From: Leptospira sp.
GTDB lineage: Bacteria; Spirochaetota; Leptospiria; Leptospirales; Leptospiraceae
Assembly (NCBI GenBank): GCA_027531445.1
Contig: JAPZRK010000022.1
Coordinates: 1-52,342 of the forward strand
Direction: 5' to 3'
DNA length: 52,342 nucleotides
A program made the position numbers and the translations under genes. This document shows, one piece after another, positions 29,099-36,961 of this stretch (position 1 is the stretch's first letter; each line of letters begins with the position of its first letter). The notes beneath the pieces were generated by a model. It made no database searches. It was given only the letters and a program-made list of their open reading frames with translations, and was not told where the DNA came from.

Positions 29099-30253
29099 TT
29101 AAACTTTTCGCAGTACCACACATCGATTCGAATTAGTTCCTTTCTCATTATTGGATACTTGCCAACAGTTGGAAAGCTTTGTAAATTGTTGGGTGTGAAT
29201 GTAAGTTTTATCCCAGACAAGTCCAGTATCCTCTGCCATATTGACAACGTCCTCATCTAAATTGATGATATCTTTGCCCTTCCTCACTTCACCGACTTCC
29301 ATCACCATATGAGAGCCTTTTTTTAATACTCGCGAGGATTCTTTTAAAGTAGATTTAATGAACTGATTCCATTCATTTACATTGCTAAAAATACTTAATT
29401 TTCTCTCTGAATTTTTTGGAATATTTAAAAACCAGTGACGCAACCAATTATCACCTTCGTAGTCCACCTTATCCAAGAAAGGTGGGGAAGTAACAATAAG
29501 ATCCACAGAGTTAGAATCAATGTCTGGAACAAAATTCGCTGAAGACAATGTGTAACGATTTTGTTTGGAGAATTCATGATAAAATGGAGGCATTGGATCC
29601 GAAAGATCACGTTTCATCTTTTGGATGATGCGAGATTTGATTTCTCTATATTCTGGGGTCTGATTCCGTTTGATGTTATTTTTTCTTTGGGCTTCCGAAG
29701 GTATGGAAAGCTGGGGAAAGGTATACACAGAAAAAAAACCAGTACTATGTCCATGTAAACGAGAAAGTGCAATCAAACCGATGAACCGCATAATCGGTGA
29801 GTCATCTTCAGCCAAGTAACGACGTAGATTTTTAATTTCCGAAAGTGTTTTTGGATGAAAAAAAGGAAGTAACATTTTATCCTCAGCTTCCTCCGGATAC
29901 GGCGCACTTAAATCCAGCTGATTGACCTTTTTGGTTAGTTCTGCAAGCGATGGTACATATTGCCTAGAACTCGCTAAAAAAATAGATAAAGGATGAATGT
30001 CATTGTGGATGGCGATATGTCCATCAATGTTTGCTTGGACAGCAGTCGTTCCCCTTCCACCAAATGGATCGTAAACGACACTTTTTTTCTTTTTCAAAAA
30101 TTCTTTCATGAAAAAGGCAGGAAGTTCAGGCTTGAAAGAGGCTCGATAACTTACAGTATGATGTATGGGATGACCTTGTCTCTGTTTAGCGGTCCAAAAT
30201 TCCCCAAATAAATAACGACTTTCGTCGCGTAGTAGCTTTTTTGCTCCTGCCAT
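29099..30253 (-). CDS. DNA methyltransferase, N6-adenine/N4-cytosine type, solitary
   Basis: The 384-residue protein has the SAM-binding motif YDPFGGRGTTAVQA (62-70) and the catalytic motif IVTSPPF (255-259) with about 185 residues between, where a target-recognition region would sit. The order motif I then IV is that of the alpha-type enzymes. No restriction endonuclease is adjacent, so it appears to be a solitary methyltransferase; an RNA substrate cannot be excluded. The ATG at 30253 is preferred to a TTG at 30262 because AAGGAGG is 12 rather than 3 bases away. A perfect palindrome (30268-30286) covers this ribosome site. Confidence 0.8.
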   Translation of the reverse strand: MAGAKKLLRDESRYLFGEFWTAKQRQGHPIHHTVSYRASFKPELPAFFMKEFLKKKKSVVYDPFGGRGTTAVQANIDGHIAIHNDIHPLSIFLASSRQYVPSLAELTKKVNQLDLSAPYPEEAEDKMLLPFFHPKTLSEIKNLRRYLAEDDSPIMRFIGLIALSRLHGHSTGFFSVYTFPQLSIPSEAQRKNNIKRNQTPEYREIKSRIIQKMKRDLSDPMPPFYHEFSKQNRYTLSSANFVPDIDSNSVDLIVTSPPFLDKVDYEGDNWLRHWFLNIPKNSERKLSIFSNVNEWNQFIKSTLKESSRVLKKGSHMVMEVGEVRKGKDIINLDEDVVNMAEDTGLVWDKTYIHTQQFTKLSNCWQVSNNEKGTNSNRCVVLRKV

Positions 30254-30267
30254 CCGTTGCAAAAGCC

Positions 30268-30286
30268 TCCTTTCTTAAAGAAAGGA
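30268..30286. promoter_or_regulatory. Palindrome covering the methyltransferase ribosome binding site
   Basis: TCCTTTCTT-A-AAGAAAGGA is a perfect 9-1-9 palindrome. On the minus strand the second arm contains AAAGGA of the ribosome site AAGGAGG. As RNA it folds as a 7-pair stem (UCCUUUC/GAAAGGA) with a UUUAA loop that would partly hide the ribosome site. As DNA it could be an operator. Confidence 0.6.
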
Positions 30287-30343
30287 TCGGTACATTCTGA
30301 ATTCGGGATGGAATGTTTTTTAAAAATTAAAAGGAGACATAGT

Positions 30344-31294
30344 CTATTCGCTCAACACGACAAAGCGACATAAATCGTCGAAAATCTTTGCTTTAAAATG
30401 ATAAGACTTAGAAGCAATCGGATCTTCGAATTCCAACTCAGATGCATGTAACGCTTGTCTGCTGTGCCCCAATTCTAATGTCAAGGCCTCACTCGCCCCA
30501 CCATTGGCAAAGTCGATGAATGCAGATTCTCTAATGCCATATAACTTATCACCAACGACTGGGAAATTCAATGAACAAAGTGTGGCACGTATTTGATGAA
30601 TCCGCCCACTTTTTGGCTGAACTAACAAATGAGAGATATTTGTTTTTGGGTTATATTGAATCTTTGTAAAACTTGTATATGCTTCTTTGAAATCATGAAT
30701 ATTCGTATAGGAAAATAACTGTTTTTTTCGGATTTGTGAATTTGGATCTTTCCCAATAAACCCATCGGCGATCAAAAAATCTGGAAATTCGCCAAAGACG
30801 AAAATTTCATATTTTTTTGATACCTGCCTTTTTTCAAATAAAGACTGCAACATCAATTGATACTCTTTCTTTTTTGCAAACAACATCACTCCAGATGTTT
30901 CTCGGTCAAGGCGATGTACGGGAAAACATGATCCAATCCCTCTTTCGGCTTCCAATAGATTTAAAAGAGTATTTGTCCGGTAACGTCCGGCTGGATGAAC
31001 AGGTATGTTAGGTGGTTTGTTGATAACAAGAAAACTATCATTTTCAAAAATGATTTGAAAGTCTTTGTCAATGGGGGGCTCCTCTCGATTTTGATTTGAG
31101 GGATAATAAGCTACTTCATCTCCCGTAAGTAAAATCAATTCCGACTTTGAATCAAAATTGTTTACTTTGACCTTACCTTGTGCGATCAGTTCGCTCCACT
31201 CCTCGCTTGTATGATATGGGAAACGTTGGATGAGATAGGATTGGAGAGAGAAGTGATGATAATTAGAAGGAACAAAACTTGAGTAAGGTTTCAA
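30344..31294 (-). CDS. RluA-family pseudouridine synthase
   Basis: The 316-residue protein isomerises uridine to pseudouridine in rRNA or tRNA. The catalytic motif is HRLDRETSGVMLF, and the N-terminal 70 residues look like an S4 RNA-binding domain (VKVNNFDSKSELILLTGDEV). KSGRIHQIRATL is the conserved RluA motif. The exact target (RluC, RluD or tRNA type) is not decidable by eye. Its start overlaps the PilZ-type gene by 4 bases, placing it last in the operon. Confidence 0.88.
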   Translation of the reverse strand: MKPYSSFVPSNYHHFSLQSYLIQRFPYHTSEEWSELIAQGKVKVNNFDSKSELILLTGDEVAYYPSNQNREEPPIDKDFQIIFENDSFLVINKPPNIPVHPAGRYRTNTLLNLLEAERGIGSCFPVHRLDRETSGVMLFAKKKEYQLMLQSLFEKRQVSKKYEIFVFGEFPDFLIADGFIGKDPNSQIRKKQLFSYTNIHDFKEAYTSFTKIQYNPKTNISHLLVQPKSGRIHQIRATLCSLNFPVVGDKLYGIRESAFIDFANGGASEALTLELGHSRQALHASELEFEDPIASKSYHFKAKIFDDLCRFVVLSE

Positions 31295-32445
31295 GACAAT
31301 TCAGTTCCCTCTTCACTTGATTCCTCAGTTTTAGAGTGTTCGTCATTTTCCGAATGATCAGTATCTTGATTCGCCTTCGGGTCTGGCTTCGGACTACTTT
31401 CAGCAAGATATTCTTCTAAAATTTCTAAGTCACTTGGGTTCGTATTGTAAAATTGACAACCGACTCTGTAGTTGGTTTCCAAGTTACGAATGTTTTTTAT
31501 TATACCACGGAAAGTAGCTCTTTTTTCATTCGTCATGATCAAATCAAAAATGATCGTTCCATTCATTGTCACATTTCGACTAAAGGCACGAGTGGGAGCA
31601 TGTAAAAAGCTGATACCACCCGAACTTAAATCCATAACTTGACAGTTTTCCTTTGTTTCTTGGAAAACCCCAGTAGATATAATGTCTCGTGCAACTGCTT
31701 GGGAAAAAACATTTATTCTTTCTAATGCCTCTAAATCAAGAGACGTTTCTGAGAGAATTTGAACATAACCCATACTCACATAACCTTTATAGCGAATAGG
31801 TACGGCTATTTCCGAAATCAAATGCTCGGGTAACTTAGAAGTATTGAATATTCTTAAATACTCATCAAAGGGCAGATATGCTGGATTTGCCGTTGACTTA
31901 TTTTTCCTATCGATTACAAATATTGCTTTATCATAATGTTGCATCATTCTGAGTCGATTGTCTGCTCTACCTGCGAAAAAAATAGACGAGTCTGGAAACA
32001 GTTTGGAAAGTTTAGAACGATAGGAGAGCAAAAGTGCATCTACTTTTTTATCATCAAATCCGATCGCTTTTGTAACATCCAAAACATTGATCAAATTTGT
32101 TACGCGCATGGCACTACTTGCTGCATTCGCTACTTCTACTCGATTTCCTTGCCTAGTCGCTGGAACTATTGATATTTTGATAGGCTGTAAAACTTCTATG
32201 CCGTTACCATCACCACCAATCAAGAGAAACTGAGTTATGAACTTACTTCCATTATGAACAAGTGTGAGTATGCGGGCTTTGTTTGCAAATTGTAGCTGAT
32301 TACTGATGATGAGTGACTGATTTTTAAGGGCAATGATCTTAACCGAAACTTCTTTACCATTGTGGATGATATGGACAGGTAATTTACCAAATAAGGCTGA
32401 GATAACCTTTATGATCGCGTCGATATCATTGATTTCTTTGTCCAT
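31291..32445 (-). CDS. PilZ-type domain protein with N-terminal YcgR-like region
   Basis: The 384-residue protein ends with a PilZ-like barrel: CQVMDLSSGGISFLH (the D/NxSxxG motif at 272-277) and YRVGCQF near residue 328. The arginine pair (RxxxR) that normally precedes the motif by a few dozen residues is not there; the only RxxxR is RQGNR at 98-102, behind a YcgR-N-like stretch. A GAF-like middle region (about 130-250) may sit between. A charged tail of about 40 residues follows. The c-di-GMP partner would be the GGDEF cyclase in the same operon, but binding is uncertain. Confidence 0.65.
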   Translation of the reverse strand: MDKEINDIDAIIKVISALFGKLPVHIIHNGKEVSVKIIALKNQSLIISNQLQFANKARILTLVHNGSKFITQFLLIGGDGNGIEVLQPIKISIVPATRQGNRVEVANAASSAMRVTNLINVLDVTKAIGFDDKKVDALLLSYRSKLSKLFPDSSIFFAGRADNRLRMMQHYDKAIFVIDRKNKSTANPAYLPFDEYLRIFNTSKLPEHLISEIAVPIRYKGYVSMGYVQILSETSLDLEALERINVFSQAVARDIISTGVFQETKENCQVMDLSSGGISFLHAPTRAFSRNVTMNGTIIFDLIMTNEKRATFRGIIKNIRNLETNYRVGCQFYNTNPSDLEILEEYLAESSPKPDPKANQDTDHSENDEHSKTEESSEEGTELS

Positions 32446-32448
32446 TGC

Positions 32449-34701
32449 CTATCCTAAATATTTATGACGCAGCATGGATCTTTCGATGTCGGATAGATGC
32501 TTAGTGCCTGTAATACTCATTGATTGTTTCAGTTCATCGGAATAACGGTTTAACAGAAATCGAACTCCGGCATCTTCAGAACCTACTAATGATATCGCGA
32601 CAGGGCGACCAACTAGCACAAAATCTGCTCCTAATGCAATCATCCTGAATACATCCATACCACTCCGAATGCCACCGTCTACAACAATCGGAATTTTTCC
32701 TTTTGTAAGTTTTGCGATCTCAGGTAACACGCGTGCCGTGCCAGGAAGCCCGTCCAATACCCTACCGCCATGGTTTGAAATTACGATGGCATCAAATCCA
32801 GCATCAACGGCCAATTGGGCATCTTCTGGACTCATGATACCCTTTAGAATAAAGGGTATCTTCACATACTTTTTTATCTGAATGAGTGCATCTAAAGACC
32901 GAGCTACGCTACTCAGATTTTTGCTCGCCATTGTCTTAAAGTTAACAGCATCAATGTCCATACCCACTGCGAGTATCCCCATTGACTCTGCTTCTTGAAG
33001 CCTTTGTTTCAAAAGTGAATCGTCGGCTCTGGGTTTACATATGAGTATGGCCTTACCATCCACTTTCTCGATGGCATTTAACATCAATTTATACTTATCT
33101 GGAGATGCACCATCTCCTAACCAGGCGATGGATCCATTTTGGACAAAAGACCGGGTGACGGTTTGTGCATAGTCCAAGTCCGTCATGACAAAGTTCATGT
33201 TGGTTCCAACACCTGTCATTGGTGCTGCCATGATTGGCGTTTTTAATGTCGTACCAAGAAAGGTAGACTCTATAACGGGCGTAATATGCTCGCGAATGTA
33301 TCTAGGTATGATATGGAATTCTTGAAGGGCCGTATAATTGTCCTGAAATGTTTCCATCCGACCAACGCCACCCATCCCTGGGATCCCGGATGCACAATTT
33401 ACCCCATCGCAAACTTTACAGACCCAACAAATATCCTTACCGAAACGAAGTCTGGCATTATCATTGATTTCTTTCTCCGATACGGAAAAAACTTCATCGA
33501 CTTCAAATCGAATTGTGTTTTTAACTTTTTCAAAGATAGAATTTGCTTCATCTAACGTATTTGCAGAGATAATCACATGACCAGACTTATCGATATTGTT
33601 CGTGGGTTCTTTGATTACGTCACCAGGTTTTGATTGAAGGAAGATTTCGTTTACCCCATCTATTTTTTTGGCTTCATCGACTCCTGAAATTTGTAAAAGT
33701 TTTCCAGGCGTGGCGAGTAATGATCTCTCGATCGAAACACGGCTGACAACTGGTTCCAGATTGTCTGGATGTTCACCGAGAGCAATTAAAAGTGCCGCTC
33801 GGTTTAAATTGACACCTGTTGAAAGAGGATAAGTAAAGGCCGACATAAATCCACCCGACAAACGAGCCGCAATTTCACCTATCTTTACACCATCTTTTGT
33901 TACTTTGATGTCACCTTTGCCTGCTCCCAGGTGGATGCCCAATGCCTTCATTCCTCGTGTCATGACATCTTCTACTTCGTCTAATATCTGTTGTGGGAGC
34001 GCCGATGGCATGTTATGCCCAATTTCTATAAAAAAAGGCTCTCTTTCAATGATACGGTCAGCGATACCAGTCATTCGAATCTGACCTTGAAAAGCGAGTG
34101 CATCAACAGAGAGTTCTGGACCCTCCATATATTCTTCTAAAATCAATTCACCTGTTGGACAGAATTTTTTTGCATGACGAAAGGCGTGTGGAATATCTTC
34201 CTTTTGGTTTACCTTGATGACGCCACGTGCACCCATATTGTCCGCAGGTTTCATCACAAGTGGGAAAGATAAATTTTCTACTGCATCTTTGGCATCTTGT
34301 AAGGACCAAACGGGTGCAAACCGAGGAATGGGCAAACCATGTTCTTTCAATCTTTGCCGCATTTTGACCTTGTTTGAACAAGCCTCTGCATCAATAAAAC
34401 GAATGCCCGGAAGTCCGATCGCAGACGCGACAGCCGCTACCGTCATAGACGCATCCGTTCCAGCCGTAATGACTCCGTGGATCGGCTTTGACTGATTGTA
34501 ACGTTTAGCTTCTCGAACCATTCCTTCCAAATCTTTGGTGGACATTATGATTTTTTCGTCAGCTATTTGAAAACCAATGGAATTGGGATTCATATCGGCC
34601 ACTAAAGTTTTTAGCTTCATTGTCTTTGCAGTTTGGATGATCGGGACTTGGAGAAGTCCCCCACCAATGATTAAAATGGTTTTGTCAGCTACTGATTTCA
34701 A
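32449..34701 (-). CDS. Fusion of an ATP-grasp ligase and an FMN-dependent alpha-hydroxy acid dehydrogenase
   Basis: This 750-residue protein joins two enzymes. Residues 7-400 are an ATP-grasp ligase: Rossmann-like start TILIIGGGLLQVP, MKPADNMGARGV (150-161), ILEEYMEGPELSVDA and IGEIAARLSGG (metal-binding). Residues 425-436 hold four cysteines, CWVCKVCDGVNC (C425, C428, C431, C436). Residues 440-750 are an FMN barrel: ISNHGGRVLDG (641-651; catalytic His644, Arg647), ILKG (618-621), VVDGGIRSGMDV and VGRP. The start is a TTG at 34701; the next ATG lies inside the first Rossmann strand. It could join a carboxylate to an amine and then oxidise, but substrates are unknown. Confidence 0.8.
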   Translation of the reverse strand: MKSVADKTILIIGGGLLQVPIIQTAKTMKLKTLVADMNPNSIGFQIADEKIIMSTKDLEGMVREAKRYNQSKPIHGVITAGTDASMTVAAVASAIGLPGIRFIDAEACSNKVKMRQRLKEHGLPIPRFAPVWSLQDAKDAVENLSFPLVMKPADNMGARGVIKVNQKEDIPHAFRHAKKFCPTGELILEEYMEGPELSVDALAFQGQIRMTGIADRIIEREPFFIEIGHNMPSALPQQILDEVEDVMTRGMKALGIHLGAGKGDIKVTKDGVKIGEIAARLSGGFMSAFTYPLSTGVNLNRAALLIALGEHPDNLEPVVSRVSIERSLLATPGKLLQISGVDEAKKIDGVNEIFLQSKPGDVIKEPTNNIDKSGHVIISANTLDEANSIFEKVKNTIRFEVDEVFSVSEKEINDNARLRFGKDICWVCKVCDGVNCASGIPGMGGVGRMETFQDNYTALQEFHIIPRYIREHITPVIESTFLGTTLKTPIMAAPMTGVGTNMNFVMTDLDYAQTVTRSFVQNGSIAWLGDGASPDKYKLMLNAIEKVDGKAILICKPRADDSLLKQRLQEAESMGILAVGMDIDAVNFKTMASKNLSSVARSLDALIQIKKYVKIPFILKGIMSPEDAQLAVDAGFDAIVISNHGGRVLDGLPGTARVLPEIAKLTKGKIPIVVDGGIRSGMDVFRMIALGADFVLVGRPVAISLVGSEDAGVRFLLNRYSDELKQSMSITGTKHLSDIERSMLRHKYLG

Positions 34702-34710
34702 TTTGTTTGC

Positions 34711-35862
34711 CTAAGCAGTTTCACTGGCCAGAGATAAATTTTTACTGCGCAATTGTATGGAGCCTTTCTTGATGATTCCACCACCTAACAAAAAATCTCC
34801 ATCAGGTAAATAAAAAGTTGCGGATTGACCTGGCGTTACACTTTTTACATCTGTGAGAAATTTCACTTCCCATTCCCCTCCAAGATTTGTAACAAGGGAA
34901 CTGACAGGAAGACTTCGATAACGAATTTGAACTCGCATTTCGATACTCTGACCTACTTCAAAAGTTCCAAGTGCCTGCTTTGTAATATCCTCTAATACAA
35001 AGGACTCACAAAAAGTTTCTTCATCTTCGCCGAGAATGACAGTGCCATCATCTTCAATTGAAAGTACATAAAGAGGATTTTTCCAAGCGATTCCAAGGCC
35101 CTTTCTCTGACCAATGGTAAAACCTTCTTTACCTGAATGTTTGCCGATGATTTGGCCGTTTCTTAATTTAAAAAAACCAGGAGTAAACTCGACCCCTTTT
35201 TTCTTTAGAAAACTTCGATAGTCATTTTCTGGAATGAAACAAATTTCCTGTGATTCTGGTTTGTCTGCTACTGGTAAACCCATTCGGCGTGCGATCTCAC
35301 GAACTTCAGATTTTTGCATTCCACCTAACGGAAATACGGTGTTTTTGATATTTTCCTGTGAAAGACCATATAAGTAGTATGCTTGGTTTTTAGTCATATC
35401 AACTGCGTTACGAATGGCAAATCGTCCATCTACTTCAATAGTGCGTGCATAATGACCTGTAGCTATTTTTTGAATGCCAAGCTTTTTCGCTTGTTCAAAC
35501 AATGCACCAAACTTTACAAAGGTGTTGCATTCGACACATGGATTGGGAGTTCGTCCATCTTTATAATCTGAGATAAATCGATCGATAACTCTTTCTCCAA
35601 AAACCTTTTCCATCTTAATCACATAAAATGGTATATTCAAAGAAAGACCCACGTCTCGTGCGTCACGGATATCTTCAGGCGAACAACAAGACTTTTTGGT
35701 TGTGTCGCAGGCGGGTGCTTCATACTCCCAAGTCCTTAGATTGACACCGATTACATCATAGCCTTCTTCCATGAGTAGACCTGCCGCAACAGCACTATCT
35801 ACACCACCACTCATCGCAACTATGATCTTTTCTTTAGTATTCACTGCTGTTAGATTCGACAC
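34711..35862 (-). CDS. mnmA: tRNA-specific 2-thiouridylase MnmA
   Basis: MnmA activates U34 of tRNA-Lys, -Glu and -Gln with ATP and adds sulfur at position 2. The 383-residue protein has the PP-loop AMSGGVDSAVAAG near residue 16, the catalytic cysteine in NPCVECN and the second cysteine in ESQEICFIPEND, and IATGHYAR. It starts within the last 29 bases of the aspartic-protease-like gene and ends 9 bases before the fusion gene start. A persulfide relay (IscS/TusE) is not nearby. Confidence 0.95.
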   Translation of the reverse strand: MSNLTAVNTKEKIIVAMSGGVDSAVAAGLLMEEGYDVIGVNLRTWEYEAPACDTTKKSCCSPEDIRDARDVGLSLNIPFYVIKMEKVFGERVIDRFISDYKDGRTPNPCVECNTFVKFGALFEQAKKLGIQKIATGHYARTIEVDGRFAIRNAVDMTKNQAYYLYGLSQENIKNTVFPLGGMQKSEVREIARRMGLPVADKPESQEICFIPENDYRSFLKKKGVEFTPGFFKLRNGQIIGKHSGKEGFTIGQRKGLGIAWKNPLYVLSIEDDGTVILGEDEETFCESFVLEDITKQALGTFEVGQSIEMRVQIRYRSLPVSSLVTNLGGEWEVKFLTDVKSVTPGQSATFYLPDGDFLLGGGIIKKGSIQLRSKNLSLASETA

Positions 35863-36751
35863 TATATATCCCTATGCGATTTCTTTTGAAATCCCAAAAT
35901 ACGGGCGCCCGACTGAGTAGCTCGAGACCGATGACCGAATCATCCTCTCTATCCTTTTCTCTTGGCAAATGCAAATGCTCAAGTGAAATTCCTCGTAAGA
36001 ATGAAAAGCGAGTGTAGGGTATGGTATTTCCAGATTTGGTCAAAAACTCAATTTTTCCATTGGAAAAGAATAGATTTACCTCTTGGATGAGGCCACCGGC
36101 GAGGAAGAGCTTTGTTTTTCCCCGACTTTCAGCTCCCACCTCAAATTCTTCGGGGAGAATGCTCAAACTTGCTCCTGAATCCACAAGACCCCAATGTTTG
36201 ATCAATTTTGGAGAGGTATATTGAATATAATAAAAGGAGCCCATTTTTTTGGTCTCAATTGCCTTCAATCCAACTGTAAAATAGGCCTCTGGTTTTTGAC
36301 AAACTTCACTTTGCCATTGATATACACTTAGGCTTTCTGCCTCCCACCAAATGCAGTGTAGTCGAAAGAAATCAAGACCGATCACTCCATAAATTCCTGA
36401 AGGTAAAATCCCTTTTTTCACGGAAAAGAAATATGGGACATCACCCCATTCCAAATTGCGAGATGAGGGAAACTCTTCTTCTGCAAGAAATGAAACTTCC
36501 GAACCTGTATCAAAAAGAAGCGGGATGTTTTTTTGGGAGATTGGGTCTTTGAACCCATGGAGTAAGGCGTAGTTCCCATGATGGGAAACTTGAAATGATC
36601 CGATTCCGCCAGATGGATGGAGCTGTCTTCTGCCTGAAGAATTAGAAGAAAGCGGATGCTGGCACTGAAAAATAGAAAATGTTAAAGAAAGAACAAAGAT
36701 TGCGAACCGAAGACTTAGACCAATTTTTTGATACAATTTTTGTTCGGGCAT
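35834..36751 (-). CDS. Two-lobed aspartic-protease-like lipoprotein
   Basis: The ATG at 36751 gives 305 residues. A hydrophobic signal ends SIFQC, a weak lipobox (Gln before Cys is unusual). Two active-site-like motifs appear, LLFDTGSEVSF (D81) and GLVDSGASLSI (D191), each followed by a hydrophobic-Gly motif: YGVIGLDFF (121-129) and SVIGLELLSR (272-281). The ending PVFWDFKRNRIGIYSV is like the C-terminal strand of pepsin-type proteases. The layout is a duplicated two-lobe aspartic protease like pepsin rather than a single retropepsin domain. It overlaps mnmA by 29 bases. Confidence 0.65.
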   Translation of the reverse strand: MPEQKLYQKIGLSLRFAIFVLSLTFSIFQCQHPLSSNSSGRRQLHPSGGIGSFQVSHHGNYALLHGFKDPISQKNIPLLFDTGSEVSFLAEEEFPSSRNLEWGDVPYFFSVKKGILPSGIYGVIGLDFFRLHCIWWEAESLSVYQWQSEVCQKPEAYFTVGLKAIETKKMGSFYYIQYTSPKLIKHWGLVDSGASLSILPEEFEVGAESRGKTKLFLAGGLIQEVNLFFSNGKIEFLTKSGNTIPYTRFSFLRGISLEHLHLPREKDREDDSVIGLELLSRAPVFWDFKRNRIGIYSVESNSSEY

Positions 36752-36939
36752 CTTGTATAATCTACCACACAATCTCTATACTCAATGTTGGTCTTCACAT
36801 CCTTTGACTTATACTCTATAAAACAAGAGTACGGTTGGAAATTGAAAGATCGAAGTCCCAAAGCCCGATCTCGTATTGATTCAAGTACGGTGTTTTGATT
36901 TTCAGGGGAGACGGGGAGTATGGAAATTGCTTCTGCCAT
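36715..36939 (-). CDS. Possible small cysteine-containing protein
   Basis: A 74-codon frame with GGAAAGAG 4 bases before its ATG lies between the GGDEF gene (22 bases upstream) and the aspartic-protease-like gene (37-base overlap). It holds four cysteines, three of them near the end (RDC, TRC, NKNC). I recognise no domain, and the sequence has no signal peptide. It may be a real small gene or only leader sequence. Confidence 0.4.
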   Translation of the reverse strand: MAEAISILPVSPENQNTVLESIRDRALGLRSFNFQPYSCFIEYKSKDVKTNIEYRDCVVDYTRCPNKNCIKKLV

Positions 36940-36961
36940 ACTCTTTCCATCGGCAGATCAA

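Noticed and set aside
29059..29256. 66-residue N-terminal extension of the DsbD-N-like gene
   Set aside because: It carries no signal or domain, while the inner ATG has a ribosome site and starts a clean signal peptide.
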